Origin: Pseudomonas fluorescens HK44
GTDB lineage: Bacteria > Pseudomonadota > Gammaproteobacteria > Pseudomonadales > Pseudomonadaceae
Length of the DNA: 64,000 nucleotides
Assembly: GCF_000217955.3 (NCBI RefSeq)
Contig: NZ_AFOY02000015.1
Coordinates: forward strand, 1,116,001 to 1,180,000
Direction of reading: 5' to 3'
This document shows positions 1-7,880 of the stretch, piece by piece. The position numbers and the translations under genes are program-made. Below the pieces are notes generated by a model. It had not been told where the DNA came from. It did not search any database and worked only from the letters and a program-made list of their open reading frames with translations. The number at the start of each line of letters is the position of its first letter. Position 1 is the first letter of the stretch.

Positions 1-2
1 TC

Positions 3-161
3 AAGGCAGCGAACGCGATCGCTACCCTGCCAGACGGTCCATTCGATCGCTTTCAGGCACGCCAGCAAATGAAAGCCAGAACATCAGCCGCAGCCCGACA
101 GGAGCACATTTGTACTCCTGCCCGATATAACTCCCTCCCCCTTCAAAGTCAGCCGCTATAG
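3..161 (+). CDS. C-terminal end of an unidentified island protein (partial)
   Basis: One frame is open from the left edge to a TAG at 159-161 and gives 52 residues containing the segment LPDGPFDRFQARQQMKAR. Its composition (charged helix followed by a polar tail) looks more protein-like than the other two frames, which stop at about 72 and 130. It would end 14 bp before the next gene, as expected in a dense phage operon. The start is outside the window. I do not recognise the protein. Confidence 0.35.
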   Translation, partial: KAANAIATLPDGPFDRFQARQQMKARTSAAARQEHICTPARYNSLPLQSQPL

Positions 162-175
162 CGGCAAGGACGAGT

Positions 176-625
176 GTGCCCATGGAAAAGATAAAGGCTG
201 GACCGGATCATTACCGCTTTGTCAATGAAATCGGCCCTGACGGCCTCGAAGTGCATTGCATCACCTACACAGTGATCGGTGAAACGGCGCAGTGCTGGTA
301 TGTAGCCGATGAATACACCGTCAACATGATTAACGGTTACCAGCACAGCTGGACGACAGACGCCGTGAAAAAGCGCCGCAAGCGCGTGCTCAAGGAAACC
401 AATGCGCATAGCAAGCGATTTGCCTACCCGGACAAGGTCCACGCCCTGCACTCCTACAAATTGCGCAAATCGCGCCAACTCGGACATGCCGAGCTAACCC
501 TGGAGCGCGCCCGTGCGGCACTGGGTTACTTCGGTGACTTGTCGGTGGTGAATGAGGCGCCCGTCGCCGAAAAGCTGATCATCCCCAACGAGTACATCCA
601 AGGCATGGGCTGGGGGGATTACTAA
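176..625 (+). CDS. Hypothetical island/phage protein, 149 aa
   Basis: A 149-residue soluble protein with no signal peptide or membrane segment, rich in Lys/Arg in the middle (KKRRKRVLKE) and in aromatic residues. Start choice is between GTG 176 and ATG 182; an AAGGA at 166-170 fits either, being 5 nt from the GTG and 11 nt from the ATG. The stop overlaps the ATG of the next small frame (TAATG), a sign of operon-type coupling. No motif lets me assign a function. The basic centre would suit nucleic-acid binding, but that is only inference. Its place beside the integrase-proximal genes makes it accessory DNA. Confidence 0.6.
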   Translation: MPMEKIKAGPDHYRFVNEIGPDGLEVHCITYTVIGETAQCWYVADEYTVNMINGYQHSWTTDAVKKRRKRVLKETNAHSKRFAYPDKVHALHSYKLRKSRQLGHAELTLERARAALGYFGDLSVVNEAPVAEKLIIPNEYIQGMGWGDY

Positions 626-675
626 TGATCGCCATCCCCTACATGGCCTGGCTCATCTACACGGGGCCACGGTGA
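625..675 (+). CDS. Possible 16-residue coupling micro-ORF
   Basis: An ATG at 625 overlaps the previous stop (TAATG) and reads 16 codons (MIAIPYMAWLIYTGPR) to a TGA at 673-675 that overlaps the next ATG (TGATG). The peptide is hydrophobic. The double overlap suggests it either bridges translation between its neighbours or is a tiny membrane peptide. There is no independent evidence that it is made. Confidence 0.3.
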   Translation: MIAIPYMAWLIYTGPR

Positions 676-1166
676 TGAGCGCTGCGGCAAAAGTCCTCGA
701 CCCTTGCAGCGCCAGCCGAATGATGTGGTTCGACAAGCAAGACCAGCGCGCATTGTTCGGCGACATCCGCGACGAAGAACACCTGCTTTGCGATGGCCGA
801 GTATTGAAGGTCGAGCCTGATGTGCTGATGGACTTTCGGCAGTTGCCCTTTGATGCCGAAACCTTCCGCTTGGTGGTGTTCGATCCGCCTCACCTGACCC
901 GCGCCGGCGTCGACAGCTGGATGCGTGCCAAGTACGGGATGCTCACCGCCGACTGGCGCGAGGATATCCGCCAGGGTTTCGCCGAGTGCTTCAGGGTGCT
1001 GGAGCCTGAAGGCATCCTGATCTTCAAGTGGAACGAAACCCAGGTGCTGGTCAGCGAACTACTCGCCCTCACCGACGAAAAGCCACTGTTTGGCCACAAA
1101 TCTGGCAAGCGTGAAAAGACGCACTGGATCACGTTAATGAAACGCCCTGCCAGTTCTAAACCCTAA
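675..1166 (+). CDS. SAM-dependent methyltransferase-like phage protein
   Basis: A 163-residue protein with features of a class I methyltransferase core: VLDPCSASRMMWF near the N-terminus in the position of the SAM-binding motif, VVFDPPHL around residue 75 as a DPPx-type catalytic motif, and ILIFKWNE around residue 120 as a late strand. DPPH rather than DPPY or NPPY fits small phage DNA methyltransferase-like proteins. It is short for a DNA methyltransferase and has no visible target-recognition domain. The ATG at 675 overlaps the preceding stop; a GTG at 672 is an alternative. The substrate (DNA base or other) cannot be told from the sequence. Confidence 0.6.
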   Translation: MSAAAKVLDPCSASRMMWFDKQDQRALFGDIRDEEHLLCDGRVLKVEPDVLMDFRQLPFDAETFRLVVFDPPHLTRAGVDSWMRAKYGMLTADWREDIRQGFAECFRVLEPEGILIFKWNETQVLVSELLALTDEKPLFGHKSGKREKTHWITLMKRPASSKP

Positions 1167-1238
1167 CCCCCCACCTTCTGCCGCCATGCGCGGCATGGAG
1201 AACCATCACCACCCCGAAACGGGGTAGAGGAAAACATC

Positions 1239-1579
1239 ATGGGTGCAGCAGAAAACCATGCCCAGGAATACGAGGACAAAGTCCCCGAGGAAAAGATGGC
1301 CGAACTACTCGGGATTACAAAGCGCGCCCTTGGAGCGAAACGCGGTCGCGGACAGATCCCTCTTGGGGTCTGGAACAAGATCAACGCCGGATTATTTACA
1401 GCAGACGGAAGTATGACGAATGGCTCGAGAACCAATGGATTTACCCACCGGAGTGGAAATTTTCCGCAAATCACTCCGAATTCGCTTCACCTGGAACGGT
1501 GAGCGACGGAGCGAAACGCTCGCCTATCCCACGACGCAGAAAGAGGTTAAAGCTGCATCCCAACTTAGAGATCAAGTAA
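1239..1579 (+). pseudogene. Excisionase-like gene broken by a one-base frameshift
   Basis: From ATG 1239 the protein reads MAELLGITKRALGAKR, then GVWNKIN, a helix-turn-helix pattern of phage excisionases. In-frame translation then becomes low-complexity and stops at 1500-1502. One frame over, from 1388, the reading is RIIYSRRKYDEWLENQW followed by a basic tail to a TAA at 1577-1579, which looks like the wing and helix expected after KING. The change sits at AACGCCGG (1383-1390), where AACGGCCGG would keep one frame. So the gene appears to lack one G, unless it is a sequencing error. A hairpin with AAA loop (1211-1225) and AGAGG precede the start. The tail overlaps the integrase start. Confidence 0.6.
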
Positions 1580-2613
1580 TTGGCTTGATCAAGCTAGGAC
1601 TGATGGATGACGCGAAGTACGCCGAGCTTTTTCCTGGCTCGGCAGCGTCCACTGGAGGGGTAGTGTCTTTCGGGGAATACGCCCAGCTGTGGCTGGACGG
1701 GAGGGAGATCGAGGCAGGCACGCGCATCAACTACAAGGGTGCGCTTAACCTCTACTGGATGCCTTACCTGGCACTGACTCGGCTCGATATGATTACAACC
1801 ATGAGCCTGCGCCGGATCATCGGTGATATCGAATGGTTTTCGCCGGACGTGAAGCGCAATGCACTGGTGCGACTGCGGAGGATTCTGGAAGCAGCAGTAA
1901 AAGAGGGGTTGATCGCCAAAAAACCGGCTGAGCTGCTGGACGTACCAAAACGTAAGAAAAAAGAGCCTGACCCCTTCACTCTTGCCGAAGCCAATCTGAT
2001 CGTTGATCACCTTTACCAGGTCGAACATTGGCCAAGCAGCATTTTTGCGGCGTTTTTCGAGTTCGCGTTCTTCACCGGCTTGCGGTTACAAGAGGCGATT
2101 GCTCTTCGCTGGGATGCTGTCGACATCCCGAACCGCCAGGTCCATATCTGCAGGGCCAGCGCTGAGCGGGAGATCAAAGAGCGCACAAAAACGAAGAAGG
2201 ATCGTTTCGTTCTGCTCAATGAGCGAGCGTTACATGCGCTCGACTTCGCTCAAAAATACGCAGATCGCCGGCTAAAAGGTGCTGGTGCACTGACAGAGCT
2301 GCCTTATGTCTTTGCGCCGTCCAAGATGAGCGAGCACATCAAACAAACCTCAGACCTGCATCACCAGTGGCGCCCTGCCCTGGAAAAGCTGGGTATCCGC
2401 TACCGCCCGCCATATAACTGTCGTCATACGTATGCGACAATATGCATAATGTCTGGCATGAACCCCGCATTCATATCACAGCAGCTCGGCCATAGCGTGC
2501 AGATGTTGCTGTCGACCTATGCCCGCTGGATAAACTCAAGCTCCGATTGGAGCGAGCTGGAAAAACTGAAAATTGGTATCAAATCGGTATCAGCAGAACC
2601 CAGCCTCAGCTAA
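1420..2613 (+). CDS. Tyrosine-family site-specific integrase
   Basis: A 397-residue phage-type tyrosine recombinase that would insert and (with an excisionase) excise the element. An N-terminal arm-binding region (1-60) is followed by a core-binding SAM-like domain (about 80-180) and the catalytic domain. Visible active-site candidates are R222 (FFTGLR), K258-260 (TKTKK), R335 and H336 (CRHTYA), H358 (QLGHS) and nucleophile Y367 (STYARW), so the enzyme looks intact. The ATG at 1420 lies inside the excisionase reading frame. The stop at 2613 is 20 bp before the ybiT start, which puts the attachment core at or just after the integrase 3' end. Confidence 0.95.
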   Translation: MAREPMDLPTGVEIFRKSLRIRFTWNGERRSETLAYPTTQKEVKAASQLRDQVIGLIKLGLMDDAKYAELFPGSAASTGGVVSFGEYAQLWLDGREIEAGTRINYKGALNLYWMPYLALTRLDMITTMSLRRIIGDIEWFSPDVKRNALVRLRRILEAAVKEGLIAKKPAELLDVPKRKKKEPDPFTLAEANLIVDHLYQVEHWPSSIFAAFFEFAFFTGLRLQEAIALRWDAVDIPNRQVHICRASAEREIKERTKTKKDRFVLLNERALHALDFAQKYADRRLKGAGALTELPYVFAPSKMSEHIKQTSDLHHQWRPALEKLGIRYRPPYNCRHTYATICIMSGMNPAFISQQLGHSVQMLLSTYARWINSSSDWSELEKLKIGIKSVSAEPSLS

Positions 2614-2633
2614 GTTATTGATAGGTAAGCTCT

Positions 2634-4223
2634 TTGATCTCCACAGCAAATATCACGATGCAGTTCGGCGCCAAGCCGTTGTTCGAGAACGTTTCGGTCA
2701 AATTTGGTGCGGGCAACCGCTATGGCCTGATCGGCGCCAACGGTTGCGGCAAGTCGACCTTCATGAAAATCCTCGGTGGCGACCTCGATCCGTCCGGCGG
2801 TCAGGTCATGCTCGAGCCGAATGTGCGTCTGGGTAAATTGCGCCAGGACCAGTTCGCCTACGAAGAATTCACCGTGATCGACACCGTGATCATGGGTCAC
2901 GAAGAGCTGTGGAAGGTCAAGGCCGAGCGCGACCGCATCTACTCGCTGCCGGAAATGACCGAAGAGGACGGCATGGCCGTCGCCGAGCTGGAAACCGAAT
3001 TCGCCGAGATGGACGGTTACACCGCAGAGTCGCGCGCCGGTGAACTGCTGCTGGGCCTGGGTATCGGCATCGAGCAACACTTCGGCCCGATGAGCGAAGT
3101 TTCGCCAGGCTGGAAACTACGCGTTCTGCTGGCTCAGGCACTGTTCTCCGATCCGGAAGTGCTGCTGCTCGACGAACCAACCAACCACCTGGACATCAAC
3201 ACCATCCGCTGGCTGGAAAACATTCTGACCCAGCGCAGCAGCCTGATGATCATCATCTCCCACGATAGGCACTTCCTGAACAGCGTCTGCACTCACATGG
3301 CTGACCTGGACTACGGCGAGCTGCGCCTGTTCCCGGGCAACTATGACGAATACATGACCGTGGCGACCCAGTCCCGCGAGCAACTGCTCTCGGACAACGC
3401 CAAGAAGAAAGCGCAGATCTCGGAACTGCAATCGTTCGTCAGCCGCTTCTCGGCCAACGCCTCGAAAGCCAAGCAGGCCACTTCCCGCGCCAAGCAGATC
3501 GACAAGATCCAGTTGGCCGAAGTCAAACCTTCGAGCCGCGTGAGCCCGTTCATCCGTTTCGAGCAAAACAAGAAGCTCCATCGCCAGGCGGTCATCGTCG
3601 AGCGCATGGCCAAGGGCTTCGATGGCAAGACCCTGTTCAAGGACTTCAGCTTCAACGTTGAAGCAGGCGAGCGCGTGGCGATCATCGGCCCGAACGGCAT
3701 CGGTAAAACCACCCTGCTGCGTACCCTGGTCAATGAATTGAGCCCGGATGCCGGTAGCGTGAAATGGACCGACGCCGCAGAAATCGGCTACTACGCACAG
3801 GACCACGCTTCGGATTTCGAAGATGAATCCAACCTGTTCGACTGGATGGGTCGCTGGACTCAAGGTGGCGAGCAACTGGTCCGTGGCACCCTGGGTCGGA
3901 TGCTGTTCTCCAACGACGAGATCCTCAAGTCGGTCAAGGTCATCTCCGGTGGCGAGCAAGGTCGCATGCTGTTCGGCAAGCTGATCCTGCAAAAGCCGAA
4001 CGTGCTGGTGATGGACGAACCAACCAACCACTTGGACATGGAGTCCATCGAAGCGCTGAACCTGGCGCTGGAAAACTACCCGGGCACGCTGATCTTCGTC
4101 AGCCACGACCGTGAGTTCGTATCGTCGCTGGCTACTCGAATCATCGAGCTGAGCCCAAGCGGCGTGATCGACTTCAGCGGCACTTACGATGACTACCTGC
4201 GTAGCCAGGGCGTAGTGTTCTAA
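2634..4223 (+). CDS. ybiT: ABC-F ATPase, YbiT type
   Basis: A 529-residue soluble protein with two ABC domains and no membrane segments, so an ABC-F translation factor rather than a transporter. Domain 1 has Walker A GANGCGKST (about 34-42), a degenerate signature (VSPGWK) and Walker B with DEPTNHLD. A charged linker holds NAKKKAQISELQSF. Domain 2 has GPNGIGKTT, ISGGEQG and a second DEPTNHLD. The degenerate first signature and linker match E. coli YbiT. The start is the TTG at 2634, since MISTANITMQFG aligns with the E. coli N-terminus; AGGT at 2623 gives a weak site. The integrase ends 20 bp upstream, so the native promoter may have been displaced. Confidence 0.95.
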   Translation: MISTANITMQFGAKPLFENVSVKFGAGNRYGLIGANGCGKSTFMKILGGDLDPSGGQVMLEPNVRLGKLRQDQFAYEEFTVIDTVIMGHEELWKVKAERDRIYSLPEMTEEDGMAVAELETEFAEMDGYTAESRAGELLLGLGIGIEQHFGPMSEVSPGWKLRVLLAQALFSDPEVLLLDEPTNHLDINTIRWLENILTQRSSLMIIISHDRHFLNSVCTHMADLDYGELRLFPGNYDEYMTVATQSREQLLSDNAKKKAQISELQSFVSRFSANASKAKQATSRAKQIDKIQLAEVKPSSRVSPFIRFEQNKKLHRQAVIVERMAKGFDGKTLFKDFSFNVEAGERVAIIGPNGIGKTTLLRTLVNELSPDAGSVKWTDAAEIGYYAQDHASDFEDESNLFDWMGRWTQGGEQLVRGTLGRMLFSNDEILKSVKVISGGEQGRMLFGKLILQKPNVLVMDEPTNHLDMESIEALNLALENYPGTLIFVSHDREFVSSLATRIIELSPSGVIDFSGTYDDYLRSQGVVF

Positions 4224-4249
4224 GCAGTTTTCAGCTGCGTGTTTCACGT

Positions 4250-4278
4250 AAAAGCCCCGTCCATGTGACGGGGCTTTT
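4250..4278. terminator. Bidirectional terminator between ybiT and pssA
   Basis: A perfect 12-bp inverted repeat (AAAAGCCCCGTC at 4250-4261, loop CATGT, complement at 4267-4278) begins with A-run and ends with T-run. It can therefore act as an intrinsic terminator for the two convergent genes. Confidence 0.9.
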
Positions 4279-4288
4279 GTGTTTTTGG

Positions 4289-5632
4289 CTACAGAATGCG
4301 GTAGAGCAAGCGTTCGATCCGTACCCGGCTGACCCGACGCAGAAACTTGCTCACTGCCGGTGGGTATTCGAGCAAGGTCTCCAGCTGCTGATAGCGCTCA
4401 ATGCGGCGGGTGTTGCGGAAAATCTCCGCCAGCTCACTGCGACGGGGTTCCTGCAACTCACCTTTCGGGTCGTCGATCAGCAAAGCGTTTTCCAGGTCCA
4501 GGCGGAAGGCTCGCGGGTTGAGGTTGTTGCCGGTCAACAAGGTGTAGCGTTCGTCGACCCACATGCCTTTGAGGTGATAGGTATTGTCACCGTCGCGCCA
4601 CAGGTGCAGGTTCAACTGACCGCTGTCGATCACCCGCTGATGGCGCTTGGCGAAGCGTCGCAGGCTGATTTCATAGAGATACGGTAACGCGGCAATGACC
4701 TTGAACGGCTCGCTCGGCGGAATGTAGAAGTCGTTGGCAGTCTTGTCGCCGACGATGATGTCGATCTTCACCCCGCGTGCCAGCGCCCGGTTGATTTCAC
4801 GGGTCACCGGCAACGGCAGGTTGAAATACGGTGTGCAGATGGTCAACTGATGCTGGGTACAGGCAATCAGCTCACAGATCACCCGGCTCAACGGGTTGTT
4901 TTTACCGACCCCGAGCAGCGGGCTGACTGACAACTCCCCCTTGTCCAGCGTACCCGCCGTGGTGTCATACACCGCGTGCTTGAGGCGGCTACGCAGGTCG
5001 CCGATGTCGCTGCGCAGACTGCGGGTGGTCGGCAGATTTGGCACGTCAAGACGGTGCACGGCTTTAGAGGCGAGTAACCCGTGCTGCACCAGATGCTGCA
5101 TGGAGTCGGCCAGCGCCCGGTTGCGCAGCACGTGATAACGGTCGTAACGGTATTTGTCGAATTTGTGCAGATAAACGTTATTCAGACTGGCGCCGCTGTA
5201 GATCACGCAGTCATCGACCACAAAGCCTTTAAGGTGCAACACACCGAACAGTTCGCGGGTTTGCACCGGCACGCCATACACCGGCACTTCGCTGGCGTGT
5301 TCGCGAGTCTGCTGCTGATACCACGCCGAGTTGCCCGGTTGCTTGCCGGCACCGATCAAACCGCGCTGCGCCCGTAGCCAGTCAACCACCACCACCACGT
5401 CCAGTTCCGGGCGTGCAGCTTTGGCGGCGTGCAAGGCATCGAGGATTTCCTGTCCCGCTTCGTCGTGTTGCAGGTAAAGCGCGACGATGTAGATGCGCTG
5501 GGTCGCCTGGGCAATTTTCTCCAGCAGGCAACGACGGAACTCGGCAGCACCAGAAAGGATGGAGACCGCATCGGCGGTCAGCGGAAAACTGCGCAGCTTG
5601 GGCAGTAGAGAGCGTTTGAAAAGCGACGGCAT
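4289..5632 (-). CDS. pssA: CDP-diacylglycerol-serine O-phosphatidyltransferase (PLD family)
   Basis: Makes phosphatidylserine from CDP-diacylglycerol and serine, the committed step to phosphatidylethanolamine. The 447-residue protein is the enterobacterial type: two phospholipase-D HKD motifs, HLKGFVVDD (H133, K135, D140) and HLKGMWVDE (about 350), with YSGASLNNVYLHKFDKYRYD after the first. It has no long membrane helices, consistent with a peripheral membrane enzyme. It converges on ybiT and shares its terminator. The size is normal for the family (about 450). The upstream region before the TetR gene is occupied by a REP pair. Confidence 0.93.
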   Translation of the reverse strand: MPSLFKRSLLPKLRSFPLTADAVSILSGAAEFRRCLLEKIAQATQRIYIVALYLQHDEAGQEILDALHAAKAARPELDVVVVVDWLRAQRGLIGAGKQPGNSAWYQQQTREHASEVPVYGVPVQTRELFGVLHLKGFVVDDCVIYSGASLNNVYLHKFDKYRYDRYHVLRNRALADSMQHLVQHGLLASKAVHRLDVPNLPTTRSLRSDIGDLRSRLKHAVYDTTAGTLDKGELSVSPLLGVGKNNPLSRVICELIACTQHQLTICTPYFNLPLPVTREINRALARGVKIDIIVGDKTANDFYIPPSEPFKVIAALPYLYEISLRRFAKRHQRVIDSGQLNLHLWRDGDNTYHLKGMWVDERYTLLTGNNLNPRAFRLDLENALLIDDPKGELQEPRRSELAEIFRNTRRIERYQQLETLLEYPPAVSKFLRRVSRVRIERLLYRIL

Positions 5633-5681
5633 AGGGCTCGCAAAAAGGTCGAATCCGAAGAACTCACGAGCTTACACCATG

Positions 5682-5812
5682 TGTGGCGAGGGGGCTTGCC
5701 CCCGTGGACTGCATAGCCGCCGAAAGTGCCGAAAATGTGGTTTTCCATTTGCCGCTTCCACTATTTTTCAGGCCCGCTTCGCGGTCCAACGGGGGCAAGC
5801 CCCCTCGCCACA
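5682..5812. repeat. REP pair in inverted orientation
   Basis: TGTGGCGAGGGGGCTTGCCC at 5682 recurs as its complement ending at 5812, with about 85 bp between. Each arm also folds on itself (GGGGGCTTGCCCCC). This is the REP doublet architecture of Pseudomonas intergenic regions. Relatives are at 15643, 31413 and 63346. Confidence 0.85.
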
Positions 5813-5833
5813 ATAAAATTATTGAATAGCGAG

Positions 5834-5862
5834 TTGACCAAGAAGAATGATCGTTCTACTCT
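5834..5862 (+). promoter_or_regulatory. Promoter with TetR-type operator for the TetR gene
   Basis: TTGACC (5834-5839) and TACTCT (5857-5862) are separated by 17 bp, a fair sigma-70 promoter 8 bp before the start codon. The spacer contains AGAATGATCGTTCT (5844-5857), palindromic at six of seven base pairs. Its size and place fit an autorepression site for the TetR protein. A leaderless or very short leader transcript is implied. Confidence 0.6.
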
Positions 5863-5869
5863 TTGCCAC

Positions 5870-6433
5870 ATGAACGAAATCACTCGCAACGACACACGCG
5901 ACATCATTCTGGATGTCACCGAAAAGTTGATCTACAAAAGTGGCATTGCTGCCACGGGCATGGATCTGCTGGTGAAAACCGCTGGCGTCTCCAGAAAAAG
6001 TATTTACCGCTACTTTGCCAACAAGGAGGAGTTGACCGTCGCGGCCTTGCAGCGGCGCGACGTACGCTGGATGAACTGGTTCAAAACCGAAGTGAACAAG
6101 GCCCCGACCCCCGCCGAGCGGCTGCTCAACCTGTTCACCGTGCTCAAGGACTGGTTCGCCAGCGAAGGCTTTCGCGGCTGTGCCTTTATCAACACCAGCG
6201 GCGAAACCGGCGACCCGCAAGACCCGGTGCGCCTGGTGGCGAAGGAACACAAACAGAAACTGCTCGACTACGTGCGCGAGCTCTGTACCGAACAGGGCGT
6301 ACACGACCCGCAAGCGCTGGCCAAACAGCTGCTGATCCTGATCGATGGCGCCATTACCGTTGCACTTGTCATGGGCGATCACAGTGCTGCCGATAATGCG
6401 CAATGCATGGCGCGAAAGTTATTGGACCTGTAA
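5870..6433 (+). CDS. TetR/AcrR-family transcriptional regulator
   Basis: A 187-residue repressor with an N-terminal helix-turn-helix (about 8-55: GIAATGMDLLVKTAGVSRKS, then YRYFANKEEL) and a C-terminal ligand-binding half (RGCAFINTSGE is a recurring motif in one TetR subgroup). The ATG at 5870 is used because it sits just after the promoter-operator; upstream in-frame codons run through a REP sequence. The ligand is unknown. The DUF1348 gene 56 bp downstream has no promoter or operator copy of its own that I can see, so the two are probably co-transcribed and the DUF1348 protein is its likely target. Confidence 0.85.
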   Translation: MNEITRNDTRDIILDVTEKLIYKSGIAATGMDLLVKTAGVSRKSIYRYFANKEELTVAALQRRDVRWMNWFKTEVNKAPTPAERLLNLFTVLKDWFASEGFRGCAFINTSGETGDPQDPVRLVAKEHKQKLLDYVRELCTEQGVHDPQALAKQLLILIDGAITVALVMGDHSAADNAQCMARKLLDL

Positions 6434-6489
6434 CGGTTCAAGCAAGATCAACTGGCTGTTTGAACACTCACTTTCCCTGGAGACTTTAA

Positions 6490-6969
6490 ATGTCATCTAA
6501 TGCCGAAGTTCGTCCGCCACTTCCGCCATTCACGCGTGAGTCGGCCATTGAAAAGATTCGCCTGGCCGAAGACGGCTGGAACTCCCGCGATCCACAACGG
6601 GTATCCCTGGCCTACACCCTGGACACCCAATGGCGTAACCGCGCCGAGTTCGCCAACAACCGCGAGGAAGCCAAGGCTTTTCTGACCCGCAAATGGGCCA
6701 AGGAACTGGATTACCGGCTGATCAAGGAACTCTGGGCTTTCACCGGTAACCGTATCGCCGTGCGATATGCCTATGAATGGCACGACGATTCAGGCAACTG
6801 GTATCGCTCGTACGGCAATGAAAACTGGGAGTTCGATGAGCATGGGTTGATGTCCAACCGTCACGCCAGCATCAATGACCTGCCGATCAAGGAAAACGAG
6901 CGCAAGTTCCACTGGCCGCTGGGCCGTCGCCCGGATGATCATCCGGGCCTGTCGGACCTGGGCTTGTAA
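6490..6969 (+). CDS. DUF1348 / NTF2-like (SnoaL fold) protein
   Basis: A 159-residue cytoplasmic protein of the nuclear transport factor 2-like superfamily, DUF1348 branch. Hallmarks are the N-terminal ESAIEKIRLAEDGWNSRDP, the centre AYTLDTQWRNR and the conserved YAYEWHDDSGNWYRSYGNE with NWEFDEHG. Members are small cone-shaped proteins, often enzymes or ligand binders, but no reaction is established for this branch as far as I know. GGAGA precedes the ATG. Position after a TetR gene suggests induction by a small, perhaps toxic, compound. Confidence 0.85.
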   Translation: MSSNAEVRPPLPPFTRESAIEKIRLAEDGWNSRDPQRVSLAYTLDTQWRNRAEFANNREEAKAFLTRKWAKELDYRLIKELWAFTGNRIAVRYAYEWHDDSGNWYRSYGNENWEFDEHGLMSNRHASINDLPIKENERKFHWPLGRRPDDHPGLSDLGL

Positions 6970-6980
6970 CCCGGCTGTTG

Positions 6981-7008
6981 ATCATTCCCACGGGAGCGTG
7001 GGAATGAT
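6981..7008. repeat. Hairpin element (12-bp stem), possible terminator
   Basis: ATCATTCCCACG and its exact complement flank a GGAG loop. There is no T-run, so it is more likely one of the interspersed GGGAATG/CATTCCC Pseudomonas palindromes (others at 20621 and 45137) than a classical terminator. It may still protect the 3' end of the DUF1348 transcript. Confidence 0.6.
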
Positions 7009-7100
7009 AATGCCGGTTATTAGAGCGGTCGCAGGGGGCGGCGGTTATGGGTAAGATGGCGCCCCGCCTTGCCCTCTGCCCCGCCGAATAAGTCGACCTC

Positions 7101-7880
7101 ATGCCTTTCGAACTCAGCGTAGACCTCACCACTCTGGCCATTTTGGCCATCGTCGCGTTCATTGCCGGTTTCATTGATGCCATTGCCGGCGGTGGCGGTC
7201 TGCTGACCACCCCGGCGCTGCTCACTGCCGGTTTGCCGCCGCACCTGGTGCTGGGCACCAACAAACTCAGCTCGACCTTCGGCTCGGCCACCGCCAGTTT
7301 CACCTTCTACCGACGCAAGCTATTCCACCCACGACAGTGGGTACACGCGATTATTGGAACCCTGGTCGGCGCACTGACCGGCGCTGTCGTTGCGCACTAC
7401 CTGCCGGCTGAATGGTTGAACAAGATGCTCCCGGTGATCGTCTTCGCCTGTGGTGTGTATCTGCTGTTTGGCGGCACGCCGAAAGCACCGCTGGACAGCG
7501 ACGCGCCCATCAAGAAAAAGTGGCAGTCGAGCCAGGGTTTCAGCCTCGGTTTCTACGACGGCGTGGCCGGTCCCGGCACTGGTGCGTTCTGGACTGTCAG
7601 CAGTCTGCTGCTTTACCCCATCGATCTGGTCAAGGCCAGCGGCGTGGCACGCAGCATGAATTTCGTCAGCAACATCGCGGCGCTGTCGGTGTTCATCTTT
7701 TCCGGGCAAGTGGACTGGATCATCGGCCTGAGCATGGGCCTGTCAGTGATGGTCGGCGCGTTCTTTGGTGCACGCACCGCCATCAGCGGAGGGGCGAAGT
7801 TCATTCGCCCGGTATTCATCACCGTGGTGCTGGGCTTGACTGTGCGTCTAGCCTGGCAGCACTGGTTCAGCATGGCCTAA
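7101..7880 (+). CDS. TSUP-family (YfcA-like) membrane permease
   Basis: A 259-residue inner-membrane protein with about eight hydrophobic helices and the two TauE/SafE signatures: GFIDAIAGGGGLLTTPAL near residue 25 and GFYDGVAGPGTGAFW near residue 155. The family moves sulfur- or carbon-containing anions (sulfite, sulfoacetate and others); the substrate here is not deducible. The YfcA branch is suggested by GTNKLSSTFG. Its 3' end overlaps the convergent nudC gene by 33 bp, so the two transcripts are antisense at their tails. Confidence 0.88.
   Translation: MPFELSVDLTTLAILAIVAFIAGFIDAIAGGGGLLTTPALLTAGLPPHLVLGTNKLSSTFGSATASFTFYRRKLFHPRQWVHAIIGTLVGALTGAVVAHYLPAEWLNKMLPVIVFACGVYLLFGGTPKAPLDSDAPIKKKWQSSQGFSLGFYDGVAGPGTGAFWTVSSLLLYPIDLVKASGVARSMNFVSNIAALSVFIFSGQVDWIIGLSMGLSVMVGAFFGARTAISGGAKFIRPVFITVVLGLTVRLAWQHWFSMA

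Larger units (their letters stand above)
1..2613. mobile_element. End of an integrated prophage or genomic island
   Basis: The segment holds short, tightly packed genes with no housekeeping role, ending in an excisionase-like gene and a tyrosine integrase that points outwards to the chromosomal ybiT gene. Integrase at the extreme edge next to a conserved gene is the usual layout of a prophage or integrative island. The other end lies before position 1, so size and att repeat cannot be read here. No tRNA gene is visible at the junction, so the target is probably the upstream or 5' region of ybiT. Structural phage genes are not in view, so phage versus island is open. Confidence 0.75.

Noticed and set aside
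3117..4247. Long minus-strand frame opposite ybiT
   Set aside because: Antisense shadow of a conserved gene, low-complexity composition, no ribosome site.
5682..5812. CRISPR-like or small RNA interpretation of paired repeats
   Set aside because: Repeats occur as inverted doublets with non-uniform spacers, not as direct repeats with regular spacers; REP is the simpler reading. No CRISPR array is seen anywhere in the window.
5726..5869. Longer N-terminus for the TetR gene
   Set aside because: The extension is translated from a REP sequence and would place the promoter-operator inside the gene.
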